From NCBI GenBank assembly GCA_000310025.1, contig FN649751.1, forward strand, positions 378,245 to 442,244: a stretch of DNA of 64,000 nt, written 5' to 3'. The DNA comes from Ectocarpus siliculosus. Taxonomy: Eukaryota; Sar; Phaeophyceae; Ectocarpales; Ectocarpaceae. Made by a program: the position numbers and the translations under genes. Shown here one piece after another: positions 37,501 to 48,884 of this stretch. The notes under the pieces are model-generated. The model worked only from the letters and a program-made list of their open reading frames with translations. It did no database searches and had not been told where the DNA came from. Position 1 is the first letter of the stretch, and each line of letters begins with the position of its first letter.

Positions 37501-40500
37501 ACCCACATGACAGCTTTCGCGGGGGGCATATTGTAGGTCATACGAAGATTGGGGCCATTTCGGGCGGATGCACATTCATCGCCGTAGCCAGAAGTTTGCC
37601 ATGCGATCCTTGAAGACGTGATAACATGCCATCCCAAAGACAACCCATTTTTGCCGAGAGAATCAAGGCAGCCGTAAAGAATAGCGCCCTGATATCCTCA
37701 ACCGCCCCCCCACCACGCACCGGTCGCGGAACCTTTTGCAGGGCGTGGGGGTAGGATACTTCTTCGACAATTGGCGACGCAGGACACATCCGCACGTCTG
37801 GATTCTAAACACTCCCGTCTTTCTGTGGTACATCGCGGACAAGGTCTGGTGCTGCACAAGGGGCAGGTGAGACGACGACGAGCGTTCCTTAGTAACGTTG
37901 CAATTCGGCCAACGGTGTGTGTAGGTGCACGCCCGCTGAGCTAAAGCGAAGACGACGCGTGACGCACCCGGCAAACCGCGCAATGAGATGCTTCGTCACA
38001 CGGTGGGGGTAGGAGATAATCAACAAGACAGGCGTCGACGGAATCGGTCGCAAACCGGTTGCATTTTTTCATGCTAGAATTGCGCTGGGTTTCATACCCA
38101 TAGATTTGTTCAACGCAACCACCTCTTGATAGGATTGTAATGCGTAATATGAGGGTCTCTGCGCGAGAAATCGCTCTGTAGATGCAAGCTAGTCGATCAT
38201 GGGGCAACGGTTGGCCGGGGCCCGACATTCGCACTCGTAAACTCACTGGTCGAACCCGTTCACACGAATTTATGGCAGAGTGGACGACCGTGCTGAAACT
38301 ACGCGCATCTCTTTGGACGAGGACTACATGCTACTGCTGTGGCATGAGGAGCACCCTAAGCGCATCTGCGACATATTCTGGCTGAAGCACAGAGACAGGT
38401 ATGGCCACTCCCAGCGGCATCGGGGTTGAGGTACAGGAGTCTTGAGTATCATAGAGACGAAAACCTATGCATACGAAGATTTCGCTTGTTGGACCTGAGG
38501 TCGTCACATACAATTAATTCTGGCAACGCATCTCGCCCACCTGGTTTCCCCGTGGCCTCACGCGTTTCATGGCAGCGATGGCACAGAGATGGCGCACCCA
38601 TTCACCACGTGCTCGTCCCATGACACGCCCAACAAGCAAGCTACCGCCTCCGGCACTGCGGCGGTGAGTCCTCTGCTGTATCCGCAAGTTCCAAAGTGTA
38701 TGGAGTTGGTCTTGGCCACTTGATCTTGCGCAGGACACCGAGTACCCTTGGTGTCTTGCAGCTCCATACTCTCTGACCACATGCCACGTTGCTAATCCCA
38801 CCTCATGTTGGGAGCTACGCCCGATAAGGACATCGCGCGTTCACAAAAAATGAACGGAACCGGGGGCTTGGCGACGGTTATCGGTGTTGTGTAGCGGCGG
38901 ATGCTGTCAAACACGTGTAAAACCAATTCCGTTTATCTCGAACTGAGGATAGCGCTCCAACCACTGCTCTATTCTTACGCGTGCCATCAAGGGCAACAAC
39001 TTATAGTACGATAGAGTGCGTCCGACGCCAACTATTTCATCACTGTTCACCTAGAGATCGTTTGTCCAACAGTTCCCCATCCCCATACAACCCAAGCACA
39101 GGTGAAGACCACGATCGAGGTCCCGACAGACACCAGCGTCCACTGGAAAGGCCACCGGTTCTTGCTCGCCAGCAGCAGCGGTCGGCGGTCCAACGCGACG
39201 GACCCCAATCGCCGTTCGGTGCGATCCTTCTTCAGCGGCAAGAGCTTCGGGGCGCAAGGCTCGTTTGGCAGGTAGGAGAACGGTCGCCTTTAGTCCACTC
39301 GTTCCGGAGCGAATGGGGCGAGGCTGAGTTCATGCTGCACGCAGAGTCGGCGAGGTTTGTGCTGGTTAGGGGACTTCGTTGCTGCACATCTCAGTTGAAC
39401 ACTCCGCACTCTTGCTATTAAACCTCTGTTTGTTGATTGCTGACCCCTAGCCTTTAACTGTGTCTGTCGTCGGCTGTGGCCGCGGTGCCCAGGGTGTCAT
39501 CGTTCCGCTTCGGGCAATCCAACCCCATGCGTGAGGCCCGGCTGGCATCATCCCACACGGGTAGCAGCCAGGACGTTGACGTGGACTCTTTCTTCGAAGA
39601 GGACGAGAAGGATGAGCCCGGGGAGACCACGATGATTGGGGTGGACGCAAACCCAGACATTGATGAGGTCTCCATCATGGTGGGAGGGCTGAAGCCGAAG
39701 GGTTCCCGCTCGTACAGCCGTGAGTGTTGAGATCTGGTACAACTTCAACGAAGGAACGCGCTGCTGCCGGCTTGCGGTGGAGTTTATCAACTACTCTCAA
39801 AGCAACATCTCCTGCAAGTTTTCCGCTCTAGCCTCTTACCAAGTTTGCCCATACTTGCGCACGGCGCAGCGACATTCGGGCTTCCCACACTTTCTACAGT
39901 TTTCACAAACGACCCATGGGACTCCCACGGGTGCCCCATGGGTCACCAATGGGCATGACCATGAGCAGCCTATGAAGTGCCCATGAAGTGCCCATGGGCG
40001 GCCCATGGGTGACCCATGGGTGTCCCATTGGCGGTTTAACAAAACTGTCAGTAGTGTGGGAGATATTACGACATTCTTCCTCGTCTCTGAACGTCTGTCT
40101 TGACATCCCTTCCCCCATATTGGCTTCCCGAGCAGTCCCACGTCTCGGGACGATTAGCGGAGGAGTGCCAGAGGTCAGCACTACGAACGACGGAAGTGGT
40201 GTCAAATCTGCAAGGTACCAGATCTCCGCGTGGCGTTCTCTGAGCAAGTATCGATCCCTACGCGTGGCGGATTGTGCCGCACTTGAGTCTGTTGTGTATA
40301 TCTTCGGCCTACAACAATCTTGCAAGATGGATTACAGTAGTTTTTTTTACCGCCAACGGTCAAGCGATCATATCACCGCAGAAGAAGACAGGTATAGTCC
40401 CCCCGTGGTGTGAAAGATACCATAGAATAAGAGCTTGTCTTGCCAGACATCCAGAGACTAGTTGCAGGATAATCCCTGGGTGAAGGTGAACATGAACGAT

Positions 40501-43357
40501 TTCGCAGAATGTTGCTGACAGACCGTCTTCAATCACAACAACGTTCAAATTTACTCAGACGGGCCCACACTGTTGCACATCATGCACGTTGCACATTTGT
40601 ATACCTTCGCCGGTCTAGTGCGCTATCCTTTGACCTCATGCGTGTGTTCTTCGTGCAAGATGTATGCATTCTGATGTAGTGTGGCAGAAACCTTTGTCGC
40701 TCTTCAGCAGTCGTTGCGAGTGCGCCGAAGCTCACGTCTGTACAACGTTCCCGCGTCTCATCTCATGAACTCCGCATGTCCCCGGTTTGCACCCTAACCC
40801 TGTAAGGCCTGACAAGCCTGTCAAAAAGGAGACCGGTTCCGACGTCGGGGGACCAAACAGAAGGGAGGTGATCAGGAGACTCAGCACGAAAAATTTCATA
40901 GAGTACCGCAAGGCCGAGGCCGAGGAAGGGCGGCTGGAAACAGTCGAGGCAGGGTCTTGGAGCAAGATGGCCATCGTGAAAGTAAACCGGAGGACGTCCA
41001 AAGCCAGGTGAGGCAGTCAAGGGTATGATGCACGGAGAAAATCAACGGCAGAAGGTTCTGGAGCGCTGAATAGAACAAAAAACTGTCGTAACGTTTCCCA
41101 GTGCACTCATTCGTCATTCACCCCGACATATCGTATGAGCGCGTGTACGTCAGTCGCACCGTATGCCTGTCAAGCCCAACGCTTGTGCCGAAGTCTCTTC
41201 TTGAAAACATTTTTCGTGGGTGTCCCGAAAACGACAGGTTCAGGGTTCAGCGGGCCGAAATGGCAGGACTAGATTTCCACAGCCTCCACTCCATGGAGAA
41301 CGGTTGCGTGGAGGGCGATTCGATACTCATCAAGGGATCGCGTACTGCTCGAATATCGAGCCTCGAAGTAGCTATTGTTGGCCCTATTCTCTACTCCCCA
41401 TACTTCAAACAATCAATGTCTACGCAATGCAATCCGTGAATTCAACCACAGTGTGCACATTTACCGACCTTGGCAACTGCCACATGCGTCCATCGAATGG
41501 TATTCTCCGAAACAGCAAGTGCAGCTGCATGGGGCTCACATTCATCTTGAGCATCTTCCGCGATCCCGAGACTTCGAGCATTGCCGACCTGGAGGCCGCC
41601 CAGCGGAACGCTCCGCTCCAGCTTCGCACGTACGGCCCCTACCGTTCAGAGTACGGCCGCCTGGCGGAGTTCCCACACCTGCCCCCCCTGCTGGTACGAA
41701 CGTTTTCGGGAATCGGGAATATTCGGAACGTTGTCGAGAACCCTTCGGAGGGTCGTTGAAGCGTGCTGTGGCTGAGAACGTTCAAACACTTGGCCAGTCT
41801 AGTGCGCTGAAAGTCCTTGCAAAGGTATGCATGACATCGTGCCTTTCGTCATGCCTGCTGCATCCACCGCATCTCTTGTAACAGATCGTTGCTACAGGTG
41901 CGGGTGCGGCTCTCGTGCTCGACTTCATTGGGTATGTTCGGGCCAACAACATCGTGCCTCTGCGGCCGGTGTCGGTGTGCTATTCTTCTGCTAGCCTGGC
42001 GCTGCTGCAATTCGTCACCAACACCCTTCTCGCCGAGCGGTCCCCCGGGATTCACATCCAGACCGCCCTGACACGTCACGAAGATCTTGAGGTAACTAAG
42101 CCTTACAAGTAACATGAGTTGGTATCAAGTGTTGTCATACTTTTGGAAATCGTGAGGCTGTCGGAGGTTGGATGATAAGCCTTCTGGAAACGACGCCTTT
42201 CCTCGCAACATAGTACCGGAGGGACCACACAAGTGGAATACAGCGTCTCTCCCATGCAGACAGATTACACCCACACGGAGCAATTGCCCTGATCCCCACA
42301 GATCAGTCAGACCGTTGCACACGAAATAGAACCGCGGGGTTGATCCAAACTTCCTGTAGCACGGAGGAACGGGAACGCGGGCTCTTGTCGCTCAGCGAGA
42401 CAGGCTGGACCCGATGTTCTTGCCGCCATCTCACCCACCTTTCATCAGTAGTTGCCGCCGCTTGTGTTTTCTGAACTCATCCACGGTTGATTGCGAACCA
42501 CAAAATGTCACGCACGCTCTACCTTTGTAGGTCACCCCTGATATTTCGCCGCACTTCTTCTCCGCTTTAGCGAGTGAAGACGGATAGTGTTGTTTGCGTA
42601 GACCAACGGCTCATCCGGTTACCTACTCTTTCTGTAGGCTATGTACATCCTTACGATTGGCGAACTGGAATATTCTCCACCCGACACTCTCTTACAAAGA
42701 TGTTGCACGAAATATTATTCATTCCTCGCTGGTCTTCTTCCTTCACAGATTGTTGATTCGGCCAACGGTCCCGAGCCCGAGCTGGTCATGGGTCGCCTTG
42801 ACATCAAGGTGAGCGATCGACGTTCCGTCCCATACATTCACTGTTTGTACTCGGGTGCTACTGGATGGTGGATGGGTATCTACCTATCTGCCAAGGCGAT
42901 GGACAATTGCACGTTCTTGCCAGACGCCACGTCGTCGTGAAGGTCGACGTCCAAACCCTGAAGACAACCCGTCTACCGCGTGCAATTGGAAAAACATAGA
43001 GTACCGGCCATTTGTTTAGACGAAGATGGCAGGCAACGCGTGACATCCTGTGGGTGTAAAAACAGTCTCACTGCATTCATTTATTTTGTGTTGATTTTTC
43101 CATTGTCAGCGCAACACGACAAATTCCACATCGTTCCTCGCCTGCTACATTTCGAGAGTACTGACAAGTTTGTGAAACCGGCGTTCGCGGGCGTTGCCCC
43201 GCTGGTGTTAAAATGCTTGGTGTTTCCTCAGAAAATCATCGGCGAAGTTTCCCAAGAAACGGAGGTTTACTTCTGCGGTGGTGGGGGCATCAACGCACTT
43301 CTTCGCGAGACGTGCACTAGGCGTGGCATCAAGTACGTCGGCAGCTCCGTCCAGTGA
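34548..43357 (+). CDS. Gene B: ferric reductase / NADPH oxidase-type oxidoreductase, duplicate of A
   Basis: Exons: 34548-34718, 35169-35260, 35638-35866, 37296-37466, 37742-37866, 38279-38398, 38576-38663, 39102-39271, 39493-39719, about 40807-41007, 41516-41693, 41885-42091, 42749-42808 and 43232-43357 (stop TGA). Order, phases and motifs match gene A, including LHSIGGW-LLHVY spacing replaced here by MLHVY, HPFT at 38595-38606, the TGAGA strand in exon 12 and FCGGGG in exon 14. Exon 8 is about 40 codons shorter than in A, and exon 9 keeps the acidic character with FFEEDEKDE. All borders are canonical except the acceptor of exon 10, where no AG lies in the phase demanded by exon 9. Either an unusual splice or a small extra exon is used, or the gene is damaged there. 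The 5' exon is missing as in A. Introns are longer than in A and hold two repeat insertions. Confidence 0.8.
36602..36795. repeat. Tandem duplication, 99-bp unit, in intron 3 of gene B
   Basis: The block around GAAAGGTGCCAGyCCCGATT at about 36616 recurs at about 36715, a period of 99 bp. Both copies continue with TATTTT-GAAAACAGAATCA. It lies wholly inside the intron between exons 3 and 4 and has no coding content. Confidence 0.85.
39883..40061. mobile_element. Palindrome-array element, copy 1, in intron 9 of gene B
   Basis: The core is a run of the self-complementary octamer CCCATGGG and close variants. The element ends left with TCCCACACTTTCTACAGTTTT and right with AAAACTGTCAGTAGTGTGGGA (only the outer 20 bases of each are diagnostic), which are imperfect inverted repeats. 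An internal TATGAAGTGCCCA motif is shared with copy 2. The sequence CGACATTC lies on both sides (about 39870 and 40069) and may be a target duplication. No coding capacity. Confidence 0.7.
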
Positions 43358-46294
43358 AGGGAACCAACCTTACGGTTGCGCCATATTAATTAACACCCTG
43401 GTCATCCACGATCGGCGGGTGGGATTCCCCCCCAGACACCAGCAAGGATGCCTACAATAATAATGGAAGACGAAGATCAAGTGTCTCGAATCATCCACTG
43501 GGCGTTGCAAACGCGGAATTTACTTGTTGCTACCAGCTTGAGGATCCCCCCTTGCTACCTATCGACCACGATGTGGACCTAGGGGTGATCTAAACACACA
43601 CGCCGTCAATAAGACGCAGACCACTCCACCCCTTGACGTACAACGTTGAGCGGGAAATCCCTCACAAATACGTTAGTAGAAGAAACGGTGTAGCTTGTTT
43701 GTCTTGTTTTCTTGACTACCCGCTGAGACGACGTGGCGTTACCGTTTCGTGGGCATTTAGCGTCTGTCGGTGCAAAGTTCATGGTTACGTCGAAGCAGTT
43801 TGTATTGTTTCGGTATTGAATCGGTTGTACTGCGTTGGTGCCGTACGGAAGTAGGTAATGTTGCATGCATGTTATATGAGTATCTGCGTTGAAGTTCCAG
43901 TGGTGTAGACTCGTGTAGCCTCTATGTAGTGATCGTCTTGGTTGATTTTGGTAGCCACTTCAAAGGCATATCAGCGGCTTCACGAGAAGCTCACTTGGGA
44001 ATGAACGGCCGCGTTGTATGCAAAGTACTACTGCGGAACGCGAATTTTTTGCCGTGGTCGTGTTGTGGCGGACTGTCGCTTTTCTATTGACGTGTACAGT
44101 GGTTGTCGAGGTACATTAACAGGGCGAACGCTGGTTGTTCATTGCGTGTACCAGCGGTACGCTGTCAATCTGTTTCGAGGTTTGCATAGTACGGCATCAA
44201 AATACTTGTAGCACCATTCATGTAGACAAAAGAGTAGCAAACACGTTTTTCCTTTGCATCTTTCGCGTACGAAGACTACCATGCGAGCACCGCCCAAGGA
44301 TGTACAGATTTATGCTAGCAGAGATGAAAAAGTGGCTACCATTGTTGTTACCGTTTCTGTCGTAAATCGGGAGAGTAGCCCAGCCTCGACCACGATGCCT
44401 CCTCACGAGGCCCTAGATCGTAGCCATTAGAAGCATTTGTGTTTCAACCACACTTGAGACTGATATCTTGTCATATGGCCCGCCGGGTAGCGCGGTCGTC
44501 ACACATAAAACGAAGTCGAGATATCCATAGTATCTCTCCCCCTCTTGGAGTCTTCTTGGTTGGGCAAGAAGGGGTCTAGGGGTATCCCAAAACCGGCGGA
44601 CTGGCGGGGAGTCGATTCACTTCTTCACATTGTCCGTGCGTGACTTCACGGGCTTGCTATGCGTTCGTCGGCCACGTCAATAGAAGCTGAGGAGTTCCAA
44701 GAATGGGGTCGAAATCTGAAGGGTCAACTAGGCGGGGTGCGGAAAGCCCGTATTTTGGGCGCTGCGTGGCGCAGGTGGTAGTCGGCCGTGAAAGGCCGAG
44801 AGAGAGAGAGTGGGAGATAGAGTGGGAGAAGGAAACCATAGTGGAAAGAGAGACCGAGGTGGAGGTGGAGATGGAGGGAGGAAGTGCATCTCATGCGCAC
44901 AAGCCTCACCGCCCCACCCACTGAAAAGGGGCCCAATGGTTTCACCCGTGGTACGCCACAACACACGAATCTCCCAACCCGTAACCCCCAAGATCCTCGC
45001 GACCAGATTCAGCACTACTGACTGCTGCGAGTACGTCAAACACTCACCATTGATGGAGCAGCAGCACAAGCCAGTCATCAGTGTAGTCTTCTGGATGAAT
45101 TGTTTTCTCTGGGAAGCAAGGTTTCGTGTTAGAGGTGGTTGCACACCTGGCTATCGTGCGATATGGCGGAGAATGGCCATAATATTCGTTCAGTTAATTA
45201 CAGGTATTGGGCCCAGAAAAAAATCACGCCCGCTCATTGGGAGAGGTTGTACAGCCCCGAGGGACGAATGCTGACTTGGATTTAGACCGAAACGTGTCCC
45301 CAGACGCACTGGGGACACTGTCCATACTGCATTCAAGTCAGCAAATTTTCCAGTACTAGGCGATACAGACTTTTCCCAACAAGGGGATACGCGATTTTGG
45401 ACATATGTGTACAGCAAGTGAGAGGCCGAGGGAGAGGCATCACACCGTGTATCACACAGCATACCACGTCACACAACCATGGCAAGCCAAGGTTTCCCAC
45501 GCGTGCTTTTCACACAGCGGAGCCTGGTGACGACTACGGTGCGGCAATCAAACGTTTGAGAGCCGTGTCCCCAAACTGTCCCCATTTGGGCGTCGGGTAC
45601 TGAAAGGGGTTTGCCCCTGCAGGTAAATGCCTCAAATAAAACGCCCGAAACACGAGGACCCGCCATTTGTTTTTGAGCAACCATTTATGCGGGTACTTTT
45701 GACCCGTCTAGCTCCACCCTCCGTTGAATGCGGTACGAGGACAAGGCCATTTATTTATCGAAGCAACGTCACACCATCTCGCCCACAGGAGACGTACACC
45801 GTGTAGGAGAGTTCACGACGAGGCGGACTTCCTTCGACGAATAATGTCGTCCGCCAAGCGCAAGATCCGTGGACGTTTTCCATTCCATCTCGCGCGGTTT
45901 CAATGCGGGCTAGTCATTTCTTCGGAGATTGCCGGGGAAGTTACAGTACAGCTCACGCCCACCCGAACGTTCGGGATATAAACGGCGGCGGTCCCCAATG
46001 GCGGCGGTCCCCAATGGATGGCACGGAGGAGTACCCACCGATGCACTAGAAGATAGACGCAGAGTCAGAGATACTAGGCGTAATGTCGAAGACATTTAGA
46101 GTCCTTTCATCTTCAGTTCAACGGTAGAAATACACAAGGTCAAGAGCGAGGTGCAGTGATGGTCGCGACGAAGACACGATAGCAGCAGCAATCTTCCTGG
46201 CGCAAAGTGAAGTCGGATAGAGACCATAATCCCGTAATGCAAGGCAAACATACTATTGTAGTATGGGAGAAGCAGATGATACGGCATCAATGTT
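43358..46294. other. Spacer downstream of gene B, no gene seen
   Basis: No recognised gene, RNA or exon chain. A purine-rich GAGAGAGA/GGAGGTGGAG tract lies at about 44800-44882 and explains the charged 73-codon frame there. The stretch is otherwise featureless by eye. Confidence 0.4.
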
Positions 46295-46905
46295 CAATCT
46301 CCTACTGACAGTTTTGCTAGACCGCCCATGGGACACCCATGGGTCACCCATGGGTCATCCATGGGCCGCCCATGGGCTGCCCATGGGCGGCCGATGAAGT
46401 GCCCACCGTGGGTACTTCAACCTAGATCTTCGCCACCGGCATATCAACCAGAAATTAGCCACCTTCACATCAACTTACAGACCATCGCCACCAGCGCCAA
46501 CCTAGCACGTATCGTATGGGCTTGGGGTTAGGGTTAGGGTTAGCGTTAGGGTTATTACCCGTCGCAGTGCACGTTCCAAATCAGATAATCTATTGTTTAG
46601 GAATCAACTGCCGCGGTTGAAGGGCTCTCATTGGCCGCCCATGGGCCACCCATGGGTTGCCCATGGGCTACCCATGGGCAAGCCCGTGGGCGGCCCATAT
46701 GGGCTGTCCCATGCCCATGGGTGACCCATATGGGTCACCCATGGGCATCTTGTTGCCCATAGGGCACCCACGGGGCACCCATGGGGCACCCATGGGCTGC
46801 CCATGGGCCTGAAGGGGTTGCGCATGGGCGGACCATCGGTGACCAATGGGTGACCCATGGGAGTCCCATGGGTCGTTTGGAAAAACTGTAGAAAGTGTGA
46901 GAGAC
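46295..46905. mobile_element. Palindrome-array element, copy 2, large and inverted relative to copy 1
   Basis: Two arrays of CCCATGGG-type octamers (about 46323-46390, six units, and about 46632-46880, some 18 units) flank a non-repetitive centre. In the cleanest parts the unit is exactly 11 bp, CCCATGGGNNN. The left end, CCTACTGACAGTTTTGCTAG, corresponds to the reverse complement of the right end of copy 1. The right end, AAAAACTGTAGAAAGTGTGA, corresponds to the reverse complement of its left end, so this copy is inverted. TCAAT occurs just outside both ends. The 203-codon minus frame across the right array is only the translation of the repeats. Confidence 0.7.
46525..46556 (+). repeat. Interstitial TTAGGG-type telomere-like tract
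   Basis: The tract reads GGGGTTAGGGTTAGGGTTAG followed by CGTTAGGGTTA, i.e. about four to five units of TTAGGG with one substitution. It sits inside the central part of palindrome-array element copy 2, far from any visible chromosome end. Confidence 0.85.
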
Positions 46906-47730
46906 CCTCAATACTGCTCTCTTGGTGGTATTTATTTACGAAGTCTTCTCTTGTACACATCATCTGAAGCAGGAGCGACACGCTCGGCCAACTCCTCGGT
47001 ACGTTTTGATTAGAAGGCGTGTTCTCGTTTGTTCTGCCGCTCAAAGATCGACGGCTGTTATTGGTCAGCCGGCCAGCGCGGTCGATGCTACAGCAATTAA
47101 TGAGATACGTGCACGCAGCGAGGGTGCCGGAGTATCTACGAATGACCGAGTTGGGACGGAAAAAAATGTCCATCGTGGTGTTAGCGTCTCTCGTGTTAAG
47201 GCGATGGTTCGGAACGGAACAAGATTGCCGCCATAGCATGCGTGTACTGACGCATATCCATCCATCTAAACGGCAGCATTAAGCTGCAGATAGCTTGCGG
47301 TATTGCCGCTCAATGCGTCACAGCAAAACTTCCTGTATATCACAGGCCCAATCACGTTTGCCGGTACTTTTGAAGGCTTCCGACACGCCCACCGATGATG
47401 TACGTCGTTGCTTGACGTTTGCCTCGGCGTTTCTTCCCGCATCATGGCAAACAGCCCCACATTCCGGGACGGTTTCACGGCGGAGTGGCGCCGTCGTCCC
47501 GACGAATGAGAGAAGAAGAAAGCTGAACTTTTCAAGGTACCACTCCATGTAGGGTTTCCGTATGAAAACAAATAAATAGTGCGGAGTCTCTTGCACACGA
47601 ATCTGCACCAAATAGGCGTTTTGTTCCAAAAGGCTGTGGTGAAGGTGGCGTCTCTGCAATATTCCCGCATCTCAGTTCAAATCCTTTCCCGGTTTGTACG
47701 CAAATACCTGGGGGTAAATTGAGCCCGTAG

Positions 47731-48390
47731 AAGTGGAGGTCGGTACGAATGCGGGAGGGCCAAACAGAAAGGATGTTTTCAAGATACTCAATACGTCCAA
47801 TTCCAAGATTTCCGTAAGGCGGAGGCCACGGAAGGGCCGCTGGGATCGGTCCGGGCAGGTTCGTGGAGTACCGTATATGACACAAGATAACACACCCCCT
47901 GGCCCGATTTTCAAAGCTCGATTACTCGATGACGAAGAGGATACATAAACGAAATTATACATTTTCGAAAAGCTCCCAACGCGACGGTTCCAACGCCGCC
48001 GTTTTCGGCGCTGTGAGTCTCCCTGCTGTTGAGAAATAGATCTTTGAAAATCGGTCAAGGGGGTGTGTTATCTTGTGTCATATACGGTATGGTGGCCATC
48101 GTGAAAGTAACCACGAGGGCGTCTAACGCGAGGTGAGCGCGGCAGAGATTGTCACGGACGCTGCATCCTAGCAATTGCTGGGTGCGTGCATAGTTGGCAC
48201 CCTGGGATTTCCCATGGGTAGCAATATGGGCCGCCCATGGTCTTTTATATACATACGCGGGTGTCCCCAAAATCGAACGGGCCCAGGCAACGGGAAATGG
48301 CAGCGTTAGATTTCCACCGTGTCGAAGTATTCGAGGAGATGCGTGGGTCTCAACATTTCCAACCTCAAAGCAGAGTGTTTTTTCTTGGTA
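47731..48390 (+). pseudogene. Fragment C: dead copy of exon 10 of the A/B family
   Basis: 47731-47868 plus 48090-48132 align to exon 10 of gene B (about 40821-41007), with shared GTNAGGPNRKD-type coding, then GSW at the left edge of the insertion and AIVKV after it. A one-base loss near 47805 shifts the frame, and a 221-bp inverted-repeat element interrupts the exon. The splice donor (GTGAGC after 48132) and an acceptor (TAG before 47731) are still present. Similarity continues into the following intron: GGTGTCCC-AAAA and AAATGGCA-TTAGATTTCCAC near 48260-48315 match 41219-41280. No other exon of the family is seen here, so this is a partial duplicate. Confidence 0.85.
47869..48089. mobile_element. 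MITE with TA target duplication, inside pseudo-exon C
   Basis: The ends CCGTATATGACACAAGATAA and its reverse complement TTATCTTGTGTCATATACGG are perfect inverted repeats for about 29 bp. They continue imperfectly (GATTTTCAAAG / CTTTGAAAATC) to about 50 bp. A TA lies on each side (47869-47870 and 48088-48089). The insertion site is exact, because the surrounding exon is continuous in gene B (40964-40971). There is no coding capacity. TA duplication and size fit a non-autonomous Tc1/mariner-like element. Confidence 0.88.
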
Positions 48391-48575
48391 GCGCCTCACC
48401 GTCGGTATTTGGCAACATTATTTTTGTATTGGAAATAAAGGGGCCTATGTTAAGGAGTGTGGCTGCTAGCTTAAATAGGGTACATCTTATTGTTGATAGG
48501 ATGTGGGTCGGTCTCAGGAGGTATACCCTTCAGACACCTACCCTCTTAGGATTTTTGTCTAGTCTGCGTACCCCC

Positions 48576-48608
48576 CTGAGGTGAAGTTGGATCCCCACTT
48601 CACCTCAG
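48576..48608. repeat. Short perfect hairpin
   Basis: CTGAGGTGAAGT at 48576-48587 is the exact reverse complement of ACTTCACCTCAG at 48597-48608, with a 9-base loop. It lies outside any gene. Its role, if any, is unknown; it is too far from a coding end to be called a terminator. Confidence 0.8.
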
Positions 48609-48798
48609 ACCCTTGCTGATCGTCTCTCAGCAATAACAAGCAACTTTCTCATCTCTACGTGATCGTGGACAAGCGTGTCAACGACAGAACCTACCTTCAT
48701 CTATCTCTAGGAGCAAGCTACCACCCACGGCTTCCCCTCCTTTAAACCTACATGGCATGACGTCGGTATTTGGCGACACGTTTGAAAAGGGCACCGCA

Positions 48799-48884
48799 TA
48801 TTCGGTCAAATTAGACCATCCGACTAGTCAGCGCTGACTAGTCGGATGGTGCTGACTAGTCGGATGGTCTAATTTTACCGAATA
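48799..48884. mobile_element. Small hairpin element with TA flanks
   Basis: The left arm starts TATTCGGTCAAATTAGACCA and its reverse complement, with one mismatch, ends at 48884. The arms are about 34 bp. Between them is an extra copy of the inner arm segment CGACTAGTCAGC in inverted order, so the segment occurs three times. TA at both edges fits a TA-targeting MITE, or a fold-back repeat. Confidence 0.7.

Noticed and set aside
44703-44924. Charged 73-codon protein
   Set aside because: It is the translation of a purine-rich simple repeat with no coding bias or context.
46320-46880. CRISPR-like or satellite array
   Set aside because: Units are 11 bp with three-base spacers, there are no 20-40-bp spacers and no cas genes, and the genome is eukaryotic.
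46628-47239. 203-codon minus-strand open frame rich in MGHPW and THG
   Set aside because: It is the translation of the CCCATGGGNNN array plus flank. The 11-bp unit simply cycles through the frames.
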